Shown here piece after piece: positions 1-5,422 of a stretch of 5,589 nucleotides of DNA. The notes beneath the pieces are model-generated. The model was not told the origin of the DNA, did not search any database, and saw only the letters and a list, made by a program, of their open reading frames with translations. The first letter of the stretch is position 1. Every line of letters starts with the position of its first letter. The position numbers and the translations under genes are program-made. The stretch comes from Thermoleophilia bacterium (lineage in GTDB: Bacteria; Actinomycetota; Thermoleophilia; Gaiellales; Gaiellaceae), in the NCBI GenBank assembly GCA_025936595.1, contig JAICTB010000157.1, positions 1 through 5,589 of the forward strand, in the 5' to 3' direction.

Positions 1-951
1 GACGCGGTCGAACATCACGAAGAACTGCGAGCCGGCGATGAACGGCGTCGCGATCACGACGAGGAGCGACGTCGTGAAGTTCGCCCAGACGAGCAGCGGC
101 ATGCGCCAGAACGTCATGCCCGGCGCGCGCATCGTGATGATCGTGACCAGGAAGTTGAGCGCGGTCATGATCGAGCTGGCCCCCGCCCACTGGACGCCCA
201 TGTTGAAGAACACCTGCCCGAGCGGCTGGTGCGAGCAGAGCGGCGCGTAGCACGTCCAGCCCGCCGACGGGCCGCCGCCCGGCGCCGCCATGCCCGCGAT
301 CATGATCAGGCCGGCGAGCGGCAGCAGCCAGAACGAGAGCGCGTTCAGCCGCGGGAACGCCATGTCTCCCGCGCCGAGCATCAGCGGGATGACGTAGTTC
401 CCGAGGCCGGCGAAGGCGGGGATGACGAACAGGAAGATCATCAGCGCCGCGTGGTTCGAGACGAGCACGTTGAACGTCTGCGGGTTGAAGAATTGGTCCC
501 CCGGCTGCGCGAGCTCGGCGCGGAAGAGCATCGCGAACAACCCGGCGATGCAGAAGAAGATGATCGTGGTGACGAGGTACTGGACGCCGATCACCTTGTG
601 ATCGGTGTTGACGCGGAAATAGTCGCGCCACGAGCGCGCGCCGTGGCCGGAGTGATCCTCGGGCCGCGTCGGCTTGCCGGAGGCGTAGTGGGCCCAGTAG
701 TCGAACCCGCCGATCCCCACGAGGAACGCGAGCGGCGTCGTCACGAGCTCGACAGTCGTGAGCACGGAGCCCTTCCAGAGCGGGTCCCAGTTTGCCGCCC
801 AGCGGATGAGGACGGTGATGCCGATGCCGAACCCGAAGCCGATCGGCGTCACCCAGAGGACGCGGAGCCAGCCGGGCGCGGTCAGGCGGTGCCAGCCCGC
901 GGGAGCGGGCGGCGCGACGTGGTGGTCGTGTGCGTGAGCGACGTCTGTCAT
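1..951 (-). CDS. ctaD: Cytochrome c oxidase subunit I (partial, N-terminal 317 residues)
   Basis: Catalytic subunit of a heme-copper terminal oxidase in the cytoplasmic membrane, which reduces O2 to water while pumping protons. The frame is open from an ATG at 951 to the left edge, so the C-terminal part is missing. The TDHKVIG motif (residues 117-122) opens the canonical core. H167 in NHAALMIF is the expected low-spin heme a ligand. GAGDMAFPRLNAL (193-205) carries the D-channel Asp (D196) and Asn (N203) typical of A-type oxidases. The CuB/heme a3 histidines and the helix VI Glu would lie beyond the edge. Ahead of the core is an extension of about 110 residues with a His-rich start (H6, H8, H10, H11) and two hydrophobic stretches (about 31-50 and 65-83), longer than in a minimal subunit I. 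GAAGGGG at 963-957 is a suitably placed ribosome site. The ATG overlaps the ctaC stop by one base, so the two genes are probably co-transcribed and translationally coupled. The family is certain; the exact subtype is less so. Confidence 0.96.
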   Translation of the reverse strand, partial: MTDVAHAHDHHVAPPAPAGWHRLTAPGWLRVLWVTPIGFGFGIGITVLIRWAANWDPLWKGSVLTTVELVTTPLAFLVGIGGFDYWAHYASGKPTRPEDHSGHGARSWRDYFRVNTDHKVIGVQYLVTTIIFFCIAGLFAMLFRAELAQPGDQFFNPQTFNVLVSNHAALMIFLFVIPAFAGLGNYVIPLMLGAGDMAFPRLNALSFWLLPLAGLIMIAGMAAPGGGPSAGWTCYAPLCSHQPLGQVFFNMGVQWAGASSIMTALNFLVTIITMRAPGMTFWRMPLLVWANFTTSLLVVIATPFIAGSQFFVMFDRV

Positions 952-1940
952 CAGGACCCCTTCACCAGATACTGCACGAGCTGCTTCAGCTTGTCGGACG
1001 GGATCTGCGTCCCGAAGATGTGCGGCATCGCATCGGGATACCCGGGCGCGAGGTAGGCCTGCGGCTTCACGATCGACTCCTGCACGAACTGCGCCTCCGG
1101 CCCGCGTCCCGCCTTCTGCGCCGCCTGCGCAAGGTTGTCGAGGTCAGGCCCGACGTTGCCGGTGGAGCCGGCAGGCTTGAACGTGTGGCAGCCGCCGCAC
1201 CCGTTCTGCTGGAACACGGCGAGACCGGGCGGGCCGGTCGTCTTTCCGCCCTTCTTCACCCACGCCGCGTAATCGGCCGGCGAGACCACGTCGACGTGGC
1301 TCCGCATCAAGGCATGTCCGAGGCCGCAGAGCTCGGTGCAGATGACGGGATACGTGCCGATTCGCGTGGGCGTGATGACAAGCATGTTGTGCTGGCCGGG
1401 AACCGCGTCCTGCTTCTGCGAGAACTCCGGCACCCAGAACGAGTGGATCACGTCGCTCGAGGTGATGTCGAGCTTCACGTGCCTGCCGGTGGGGAGCGTC
1501 AGAAACCCGTACGACTTGCCGTTCGGATAGGTGAACGACCAGGCGAACTGCTGGGCATGAACCTTCACGATGAGCGGATCCGTGCCGGCGTGCGAGTTCT
1601 GTGCGAGGACGACCGCGCTGACAATCGAGATTGCCGTCACGAGCACGACGGGGATCGCGGTCCAGATGATCTCGAGCTGCGTGTGGCCGTGGGTCGGGGG
1701 CCCGTCGGAATCGTCGTCCGGGGGCGCTCTGAACTTCCAGACGGAATACGCGATCACGGCGGCGACGACCGAGAAGACGACCATGCAGATGATGGTCGTG
1801 AACCAGTAGACGAAGTGGATCCGGCCCGCCTCTCGGCCGGCCGAGACGGGCAGCCACGGAATCGCGAGCGCAACGGCCGTGCAGATCGCGCCGGCGACCA
1901 CGCCGAGCGCCGTGAGCTGAATGACCGATCCCTTGCGCAC
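951..1940 (-). CDS. ctaC: Cytochrome c oxidase subunit II with fused cytochrome c domain (caa3-type)
   Basis: Electron-entry subunit of the oxidase: it takes electrons through its own c-type heme to the CuA centre and passes them to heme a of subunit I. The 329-residue protein has hydrophobic segments at about 8-30 (signal peptide or extra helix), 45-67 and 92-114, then the extracytoplasmic cupredoxin domain. CuA ligands are visible: H166 (VIHSFWVPEF) and C201, E203, C205, H209, M212 in CTELCGLGHALM. A C-terminal cytochrome c domain follows, with CGGCH at 248-252 (covalent heme, H252 axial) and M305 in YPDAMP as the likely second axial ligand. The fusion defines caa3-type oxidases; plain subunit II stops near residue 230. 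The start is GTG at 1940; an in-frame TAG (1955-1953) lies only four non-start codons upstream, so no longer start is possible. The ribosome site is weak (GAGCGGG directly before GTG). It is the first gene of the visible operon, with ctaD following at a TGATG overlap. Confidence 0.97.
   Translation of the reverse strand: MRKGSVIQLTALGVVAGAICTAVALAIPWLPVSAGREAGRIHFVYWFTTIICMVVFSVVAAVIAYSVWKFRAPPDDDSDGPPTHGHTQLEIIWTAIPVVLVTAISIVSAVVLAQNSHAGTDPLIVKVHAQQFAWSFTYPNGKSYGFLTLPTGRHVKLDITSSDVIHSFWVPEFSQKQDAVPGQHNMLVITPTRIGTYPVICTELCGLGHALMRSHVDVVSPADYAAWVKKGGKTTGPPGLAVFQQNGCGGCHTFKPAGSTGNVGPDLDNLAQAAQKAGRGPEAQFVQESIVKPQAYLAPGYPDAMPHIFGTQIPSDKLKQLVQYLVKGS
957..963 (-). promoter_or_regulatory. Ribosome binding site of ctaD inside the end of ctaC
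   Basis: On the minus strand GAAGGGG lies five bases before the ctaD ATG, within the last codons of ctaC. With the TGATG stop/start overlap (953-949) it supports the ATG at 951 and points to translational coupling, giving balanced synthesis of subunits II and I. Confidence 0.65.
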
Positions 1941-1965
1941 CCCGCTCGAAGCCTAGATGAAGCCC

Positions 1966-1982
1966 TACGGCGACGAGCCGTA
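1966..1982. repeat. Perfect inverted repeat TACGGC-N5-GCCGTA in the ctaC leader
   Basis: A 6-bp perfect inverted repeat with a 5-base spacer sits 26 bases upstream of the ctaC GTG. On the plus strand it is followed after four bases by TTTTT (1987-1991), which superficially resembles an intrinsic terminator. However, no plus-strand gene ends here, because ctaC runs the other way. As it lies between ctaC and its probable promoter region, it could be an operator or a 5' leader hairpin. Its function is not established and the stem is short. Confidence 0.35.
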
Positions 1983-2055
1983 ACCGTTTTTCCTGCTCGG
2001 TCGTTCAATTGGTGCTCTACGGAACGATCCGAAATTCGTCGGGAACGAACAACGC

Positions 2056-2061
2056 AGGAGG
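2056..2061 (+). promoter_or_regulatory. Shine-Dalgarno AGGAGG deciding the start of the small membrane gene
   Basis: A full AGGAGG is placed seven bases before the ATG at 2069. It selects this start over an in-frame upstream ATG at 2009, which would add twenty polar residues ahead of the first membrane helix and has no comparable ribosome site. Confidence 0.85.
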
Positions 2062-2068
2062 TTCAGTT

Positions 2069-2302
2069 ATGGGAGTTGGAGTCAGCCTCATCCTGATCGC
2101 AGCCGGGGCGATCCTGACCTGGGCGGTCAACGCGACCGTCTCGGGTGTGGACATCAACACGATCGGCGTCATCCTCATGGTGGTCGGGATCATCGGCTTG
2201 ATCCTGTCCCTGATGTTCTGGTCGAGCTGGGGCGGCGTGCCGAGCTCGGGCACGCGGCGCCGCACGACCACGGTGGACGACGGTCCCCCGCCGGGCTACT
2301 AG
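2069..2302 (+). CDS. Small two-helix membrane protein, DUF6458-like
   Basis: A 77-residue protein. The first helix spans about residues 3-22 (MGVGVSLILIAAGAILTWAV), a short loop carries SGVDINTIG, and the second helix spans about 32-50 (GVILMVVGIIGLILSLMFW). Then come WSSWGG, a basic RRR cluster (63-65) and a short Pro/Gly-rich tail ending PPPGY. The basic cluster after helix two suggests that both termini face the cytoplasm as a hairpin. The pattern G-G-V-S-L-I-L-I-A-x-G-A-I-L, then IGVILMVVG and FWSSWGG, matches my recollection of actinobacterial DUF6458, a family without assigned function. The start at 2069 is set by AGGAGG. The gene is transcribed away from ctaC. Its TAG lies in the same CTAG as the stop of the convergent kinase gene, leaving no room for a separate terminator. 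I can infer membrane location but no role. Confidence 0.88.
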   Translation: MGVGVSLILIAAGAILTWAVNATVSGVDINTIGVILMVVGIIGLILSLMFWSSWGGVPSSGTRRRTTTVDDGPPPGY

Positions 2303-5300
2303 AGCTCGACCTGGTAGTCGGCCGCGGCCGGGAGCTCGACGTAGAAGGTCGAGCCCCGGCCGAGGCCTTTCGACTCGACCCAGATGCGGCCGTCCATCCG
2401 CCGCACGAGCTCGCGGCAGATGTACAGCCCGAGCCCGGTACCGCCGACGCCGCGGTTCATGTTCGGGTCGAGCCGGTAGAACTTCTCGAAGACGCGCCGC
2501 TGCTCGGTCGGCGGGATGCCGAGCCCCCGGTCGGTCACCGCGAACCGGACATGCGAGCCGGCACGCCGCACCTCGACGCCGATGCGCCCGCCGTCCGGCG
2601 AGTACTTGACGGCGTTGTCGACGAGGTTGATCAACACGCGGCTGACCTTGTCGGGGTCGCCCGAGACGGCCGGCAGCGCCTCCTCCATCGTGAGCACGAT
2701 CTCGTGCCCTTCGTCGAGGTGCACGAGCTGCGCCTGCACGACATCCTTCGCCATCGCCTCCGGGTCGCAGTTCTGGATCGTCACGTGCAGCGAGTCGGTG
2801 TCGAGGCGGCTCGCCCAGAGGATGTCGTTGACCGTCCTGGCGAGACGGTCGGCCTCGCCGGACACCACGTCGAGGAGATTCGAGCGCTGGCCGTCGTCGA
2901 GCGTTACGTCGCTGCGCCGCAACGTCATGGCCGCGCCGTAGATCGCCGCGAGCGGCGTGCGCAGCTCGTGCGAGACGGTCGAGACGAACTCCGTCCGCAT
3001 CGTCTCGAGCGCGCGCTCCTCGGTCAGGTCGCGGAACGCGTAGACGATGCCGTCGGGGACGACGACACCGTGGATCGAGAGCCAGAGCTCGCGGCCGCCC
3101 ACGTCGAGCGGCAGTGAGTCGGCGCGCGGCGAGACGCTGCCGGCCGTGACGATCGGCACGCGCGAGGCGATCGCGCTCCAGCCGGGTATCGCCTCGGCAG
3201 CGAGCCGGTCGATCACCTCGTCGGCCCGCAGGCCTGTCGCCGCAACCGCCGCCCGGTTCCACGTCCGCACATAGCCGCGGCGATCGACGAGGAACACACC
3301 GTCGCCGACGGAGGCGAGGACGCGCGCCGCTTGCGCCCGCTCCTGTGCCTCCTGGTAGAGCTGTGCATTGTCGATTGCGACTGCCGCGCGGTGCGCCAGG
3401 TCGAGGGCGAAGTCGCGGTCGCGCTCGTCGTAATGCGCATCGGTCTCCGCCCAGACGAGGCTCATCGCACCGAAGGTGCGGCCGCGTGCCTGCAGCGGCA
3501 CGATCACGCACGAGTGGATGCCGGCCTCCTTCGCCGGGCCTGCGAGGAGCTCCGGCGGGATCGTCGGGTAGAGCTCGGGCTCGCCGGTGCGGATCACCCT
3601 GCCGACGCCCGCAGGTGCGTCCTCCGACGGCGCGCCGCCGGCCAACGCGGCCTGCGCTCCGGCGGCGCGCTGCGGGTCGGCATGGGCGATGCAGACGAGC
3701 CGCGGCGGCCCGCCCGGCGTCGTCAGGTGGATCGAGCACCAGTCGGCAACCCGGCCCGCGACGAGCTTTCCGAGCTGGTCGAGGGTCAGCTCGACGTCCA
3801 GCGAGGAGCCGAGGAGGGCGCTCGCCTCGCCGAGGAACCGCAGCTGCGCCTGCGCGGCCCGCTCGGCCTCGTGCAGCGACGCCTGGTTGATCGCGAGCGC
3901 GATCCGGTCGGCGACGAGCTCCAGCAGGCGCGCGTCCTCGGCCGCGAACTGCGCGAAGGCCTCGGAGCCCGCGTGCAGGACGCCGATCGAACGCCCTTCG
4001 ACGACGAGCGGGATCGCCACGAGCGAGTTGATCCCGCGAGCGCGCAGGACGGGGCTGAAGAGCTCCACCTGCGAGAGGTCCGAGATGAGGGCCGACTCGC
4101 GGCTCGCGGCCACCTTGCCCGCGAGCCCCGCGCCGAGCGGGATCGGCGCCTCGTGACGCACGGCATCGCCCATGCCGGCGGTGGCGCGGAGATGCAGCCT
4201 GCCGTCGGCTTCGAGGAGCAGGATCGCCGCGGTGTCCGCCTCGAGGACCTCGACGATCCGGTGCAGCAGCGAGTCCAGCAGGTCGTGCAGCACGTGATGC
4301 TCGAGCACGACCTCGGAGATGCGCTGGAGCTTTCGCAGGGTCGAGGCCGCGGCCTCGGCGTCCGCCCGCGCCTGCCGCTCGCGCTGCAACAGCACGAGCC
4401 GCTCGTCCTCGACGCGCTTGCGACGGAGGAACTGGCCGAGCTGCGCGCCGAGGGCGTTCAGGATCGGCTCGAGCTGGGGGTCGCGCGCGCGCCGCGACCG
4501 CGTGAACGCCTCGAGCACGCCGACCACATCGCCCTCGATCAGCACCGGAAAGGCGACGCCCGACCGCAGGCCCTCCGCCGACGCGACGGAGGCGCGCGCG
4601 AAGCGGGCAGGATCGAGCGTCTCGAGCCACTCCGCGTCGCCCGTCGCGGCCACGCGCCCCGGCAGCATCGCCGCCGAGAGCGAGGCGCGCTCGGTCATCG
4701 CCAGGAAGCCATCGAGCTGAGCGTCCGGCCGCGCCCACGCGACGCGGGGCTCCTCGGGGCCGGTCGCCCAGTAGCAGGCGACGTCCCAGCCGAGCGACTC
4801 GCAGATCGTCGGCAGCACGCGGAGGATCGCCGCATCGGCGTTCTCCGCCTCGGCGAGCACACGGGTGACGGCGTGCTGCAGCTGCGTCCGCTGCTCGGCG
4901 TGACGGCGTTCGGTGATCTCCTCGACGACGCCTCCGACGCCGATGATCTCGCCGTCCGGGCCGAAGACCGGGTAGTAGCTGGCGCTCCAGTGGCGGAGCG
5001 CGTCCGGATCGGCCGGTGTGCCGCCCGTCATCTCGAGCGCGACGACGGCCTCGCCGCTCTCGAGCACGCGCCGCACGATCGGCTCGAGCACGTGCGCGAG
5101 CTGGGGCACGACCTCGGCCAGCGTCCTTCCGGCGTGATCCTCGGCGGGGCGGTCGTTGATCCGGGCGAGCGCCTCGTTCACGCGGACGTAGCGGAGCTCA
5201 CGGTCCCAGAAGCCGAGCCCCACGGGCGCGCTGCCGTAGAGCGCGTCGAGCAGGGCCGAGGTGCGGCTCGCGTCGACCTCGTCCCGGCCGTCCACGATAT

Positions 5301-5307
5301 GGCTCAC
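2299..5307 (-). CDS. Soluble multi-sensor histidine kinase (PAS-GAF-GAF-GAF-PAS-HisKA-HATPase)
   Basis: A 1002-residue two-component sensor kinase without a membrane segment or signal peptide, hence probably cytoplasmic. Domains in order: PAS/PAC (about 20-137); GAF (about 145-295); charged, probably coiled-coil linker (296-330); GAF (332-476, with IPLGAGLAGKVA and SLVAIPLVVEGRSIGVLHAG); helical linker; GAF (490-648, with RVADWCSIHL and VIVPLQARGRTFGAMSLV); PAS/PAC (655-766); HisKA dimerisation domain (769-835); HATPase (880-993). Catalytic motifs are intact. H780 in VSHELRTPL is the phospho-acceptor, and the following E781-x-x-T784 is the usual phosphatase motif. N-box N894 and N898 lie in INLVDNAVKYS, the G1 box is DRGLGIP (926-932), the F-box is FEKFYR and the G2 box is GGTGLGL (955-961). 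There is no receiver domain and no response regulator beside it in the window, so it appears orphan. Ligands of the sensor domains cannot be told from sequence alone. The start is GTG at 5307, seven bases after AGGAGG. It converges on the small membrane gene with overlapping stops. Confidence 0.95.
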   Translation of the reverse strand: MSHIVDGRDEVDASRTSALLDALYGSAPVGLGFWDRELRYVRVNEALARINDRPAEDHAGRTLAEVVPQLAHVLEPIVRRVLESGEAVVALEMTGGTPADPDALRHWSASYYPVFGPDGEIIGVGGVVEEITERRHAEQRTQLQHAVTRVLAEAENADAAILRVLPTICESLGWDVACYWATGPEEPRVAWARPDAQLDGFLAMTERASLSAAMLPGRVAATGDAEWLETLDPARFARASVASAEGLRSGVAFPVLIEGDVVGVLEAFTRSRRARDPQLEPILNALGAQLGQFLRRKRVEDERLVLLQRERQARADAEAAASTLRKLQRISEVVLEHHVLHDLLDSLLHRIVEVLEADTAAILLLEADGRLHLRATAGMGDAVRHEAPIPLGAGLAGKVAASRESALISDLSQVELFSPVLRARGINSLVAIPLVVEGRSIGVLHAGSEAFAQFAAEDARLLELVADRIALAINQASLHEAERAAQAQLRFLGEASALLGSSLDVELTLDQLGKLVAGRVADWCSIHLTTPGGPPRLVCIAHADPQRAAGAQAALAGGAPSEDAPAGVGRVIRTGEPELYPTIPPELLAGPAKEAGIHSCVIVPLQARGRTFGAMSLVWAETDAHYDERDRDFALDLAHRAAVAIDNAQLYQEAQERAQAARVLASVGDGVFLVDRRGYVRTWNRAAVAATGLRADEVIDRLAAEAIPGWSAIASRVPIVTAGSVSPRADSLPLDVGGRELWLSIHGVVVPDGIVYAFRDLTEERALETMRTEFVSTVSHELRTPLAAIYGAAMTLRRSDVTLDDGQRSNLLDVVSGEADRLARTVNDILWASRLDTDSLHVTIQNCDPEAMAKDVVQAQLVHLDEGHEIVLTMEEALPAVSGDPDKVSRVLINLVDNAVKYSPDGGRIGVEVRRAGSHVRFAVTDRGLGIPPTEQRRVFEKFYRLDPNMNRGVGGTGLGLYICRELVRRMDGRIWVESKGLGRGSTFYVELPAAADYQVEL

Positions 5308-5314
5308 GCGCTCA

Positions 5315-5320
5315 CCTCCT
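5315..5320 (-). promoter_or_regulatory. Shine-Dalgarno of the histidine kinase
   Basis: The minus strand reads AGGAGG at 5320-5315, followed by a seven-base spacer and the GTG at 5307. This fixes the non-ATG start and an N-terminus beginning MSHIVDG, with the PAS domain starting about 20 residues in. Confidence 0.85.
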
Positions 5321-5376
5321 TGCTTCCGGAGGCGTCCAGCGTACTCGCGCAGGCCCCGACACTGAAAGGCTGTCTC

Positions 5377-5390
5377 CTTGACACTTGACA
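5377..5390 (+). repeat. Tandem heptamer CTTGACA x2
   Basis: CTTGACA occurs twice back to back (5377-5383 and 5384-5390). Each copy contains a consensus -35 hexamer TTGACA (5378-5383 and 5385-5390) and a TGACA element that is the inverse of the TGTCA found twice downstream. Confidence 0.8.
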
Positions 5391-5413
5391 GCTGCCAGAT
5401 ATGATGTCATAGT
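5378..5413 (+). promoter_or_regulatory. Overlapping double sigma-70-type promoter for the gene at 5423
   Basis: Two -35/-10 pairs fit. The first is TTGACA (5378-5383), a 16-base spacer and TATGAT (5400-5405). The second is TTGACA (5385-5390), a 17-base spacer and CATAGT (5408-5413). The first has the better -10 and would start transcription near 5412, about eleven bases before the ATG. The second would start at about 5420, nearly at the ATG. The perfect -35 hexamers and local AT-richness in a GC-rich window make a housekeeping-sigma promoter likely. Which pair is used cannot be decided from sequence. Confidence 0.7.
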
Positions 5414-5420
5414 GATGTCA
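5402..5420 (+). promoter_or_regulatory. Direct repeat TGATGTCA x2, probable operator
   Basis: TGATGTCA is repeated exactly at 5402-5409 and 5413-5420, offset by 11 bases, about one helical turn, so both copies face the same side of the DNA. The repeats cover the -10 region and the predicted transcription start. Their TGTCA halves are inverted relative to the TGACA halves at 5379-5383 and 5386-5390. This arrangement suits a dimeric or tetrameric repressor, possibly autoregulatory. The binding protein is not identified. Confidence 0.55.
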
Positions 5421-5422
5421 CG

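Noticed and set aside
229..1056. Long plus-strand frame (275 codons) opposite ctaD
   Set aside because: Its product is a low-complexity Arg/Glu/Asp-rich chain typical of the complement of GC-rich genes. The opposite strand encodes unmistakable subunit I.
1992..2010. Minus-strand TTGAAC as a -35 for ctaC
   Set aside because: No good -10 follows at 16-18 bases (only GGTTAC or TTACGG), so the ctaC promoter is left unassigned.
2021..2045. GGAAC motifs upstream of the small membrane gene as an extracytoplasmic-function sigma promoter
   Set aside because: No matching -10 element (GTC/GTT type) at the usual 16-18 base spacing; the nearest CGTC is only 11 bases away.
2009..2068. Upstream ATG extending the small membrane protein by 20 residues
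   Set aside because: The added residues are polar and unlike the family's start, and the AGGAGG lies at the correct distance from 2069, not 2009.
930..2096. Plus-strand frame of 388 codons opposite ctaC
   Set aside because: Antisense to a gene with complete CuA and heme c motifs, with charged low-complexity composition.
2063..4738. Minus-strand frame of 891 codons overlapping the kinase in another frame
   Set aside because: Arg/Ala/Gly-rich shadow of the kinase frame that continues past the kinase stop and across the DUF6458-like gene. No start signal and no domains.
5321..5376. Promoter for the kinase on the minus strand between its start and the repeat cluster
   Set aside because: Only weak matches (for example TTTCAG with TACGCT at 18 bases). 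It may use another sigma factor or start within the repeat region; I cannot support a specific site.
3331..5388. Plus-strand frame of 685 codons opposite the kinase
   Set aside because: Arg/Leu/Glu-rich composition without recognisable motifs. The minus strand carries a full kinase with intact H, N, G1, F and G2 boxes and a perfect Shine-Dalgarno.
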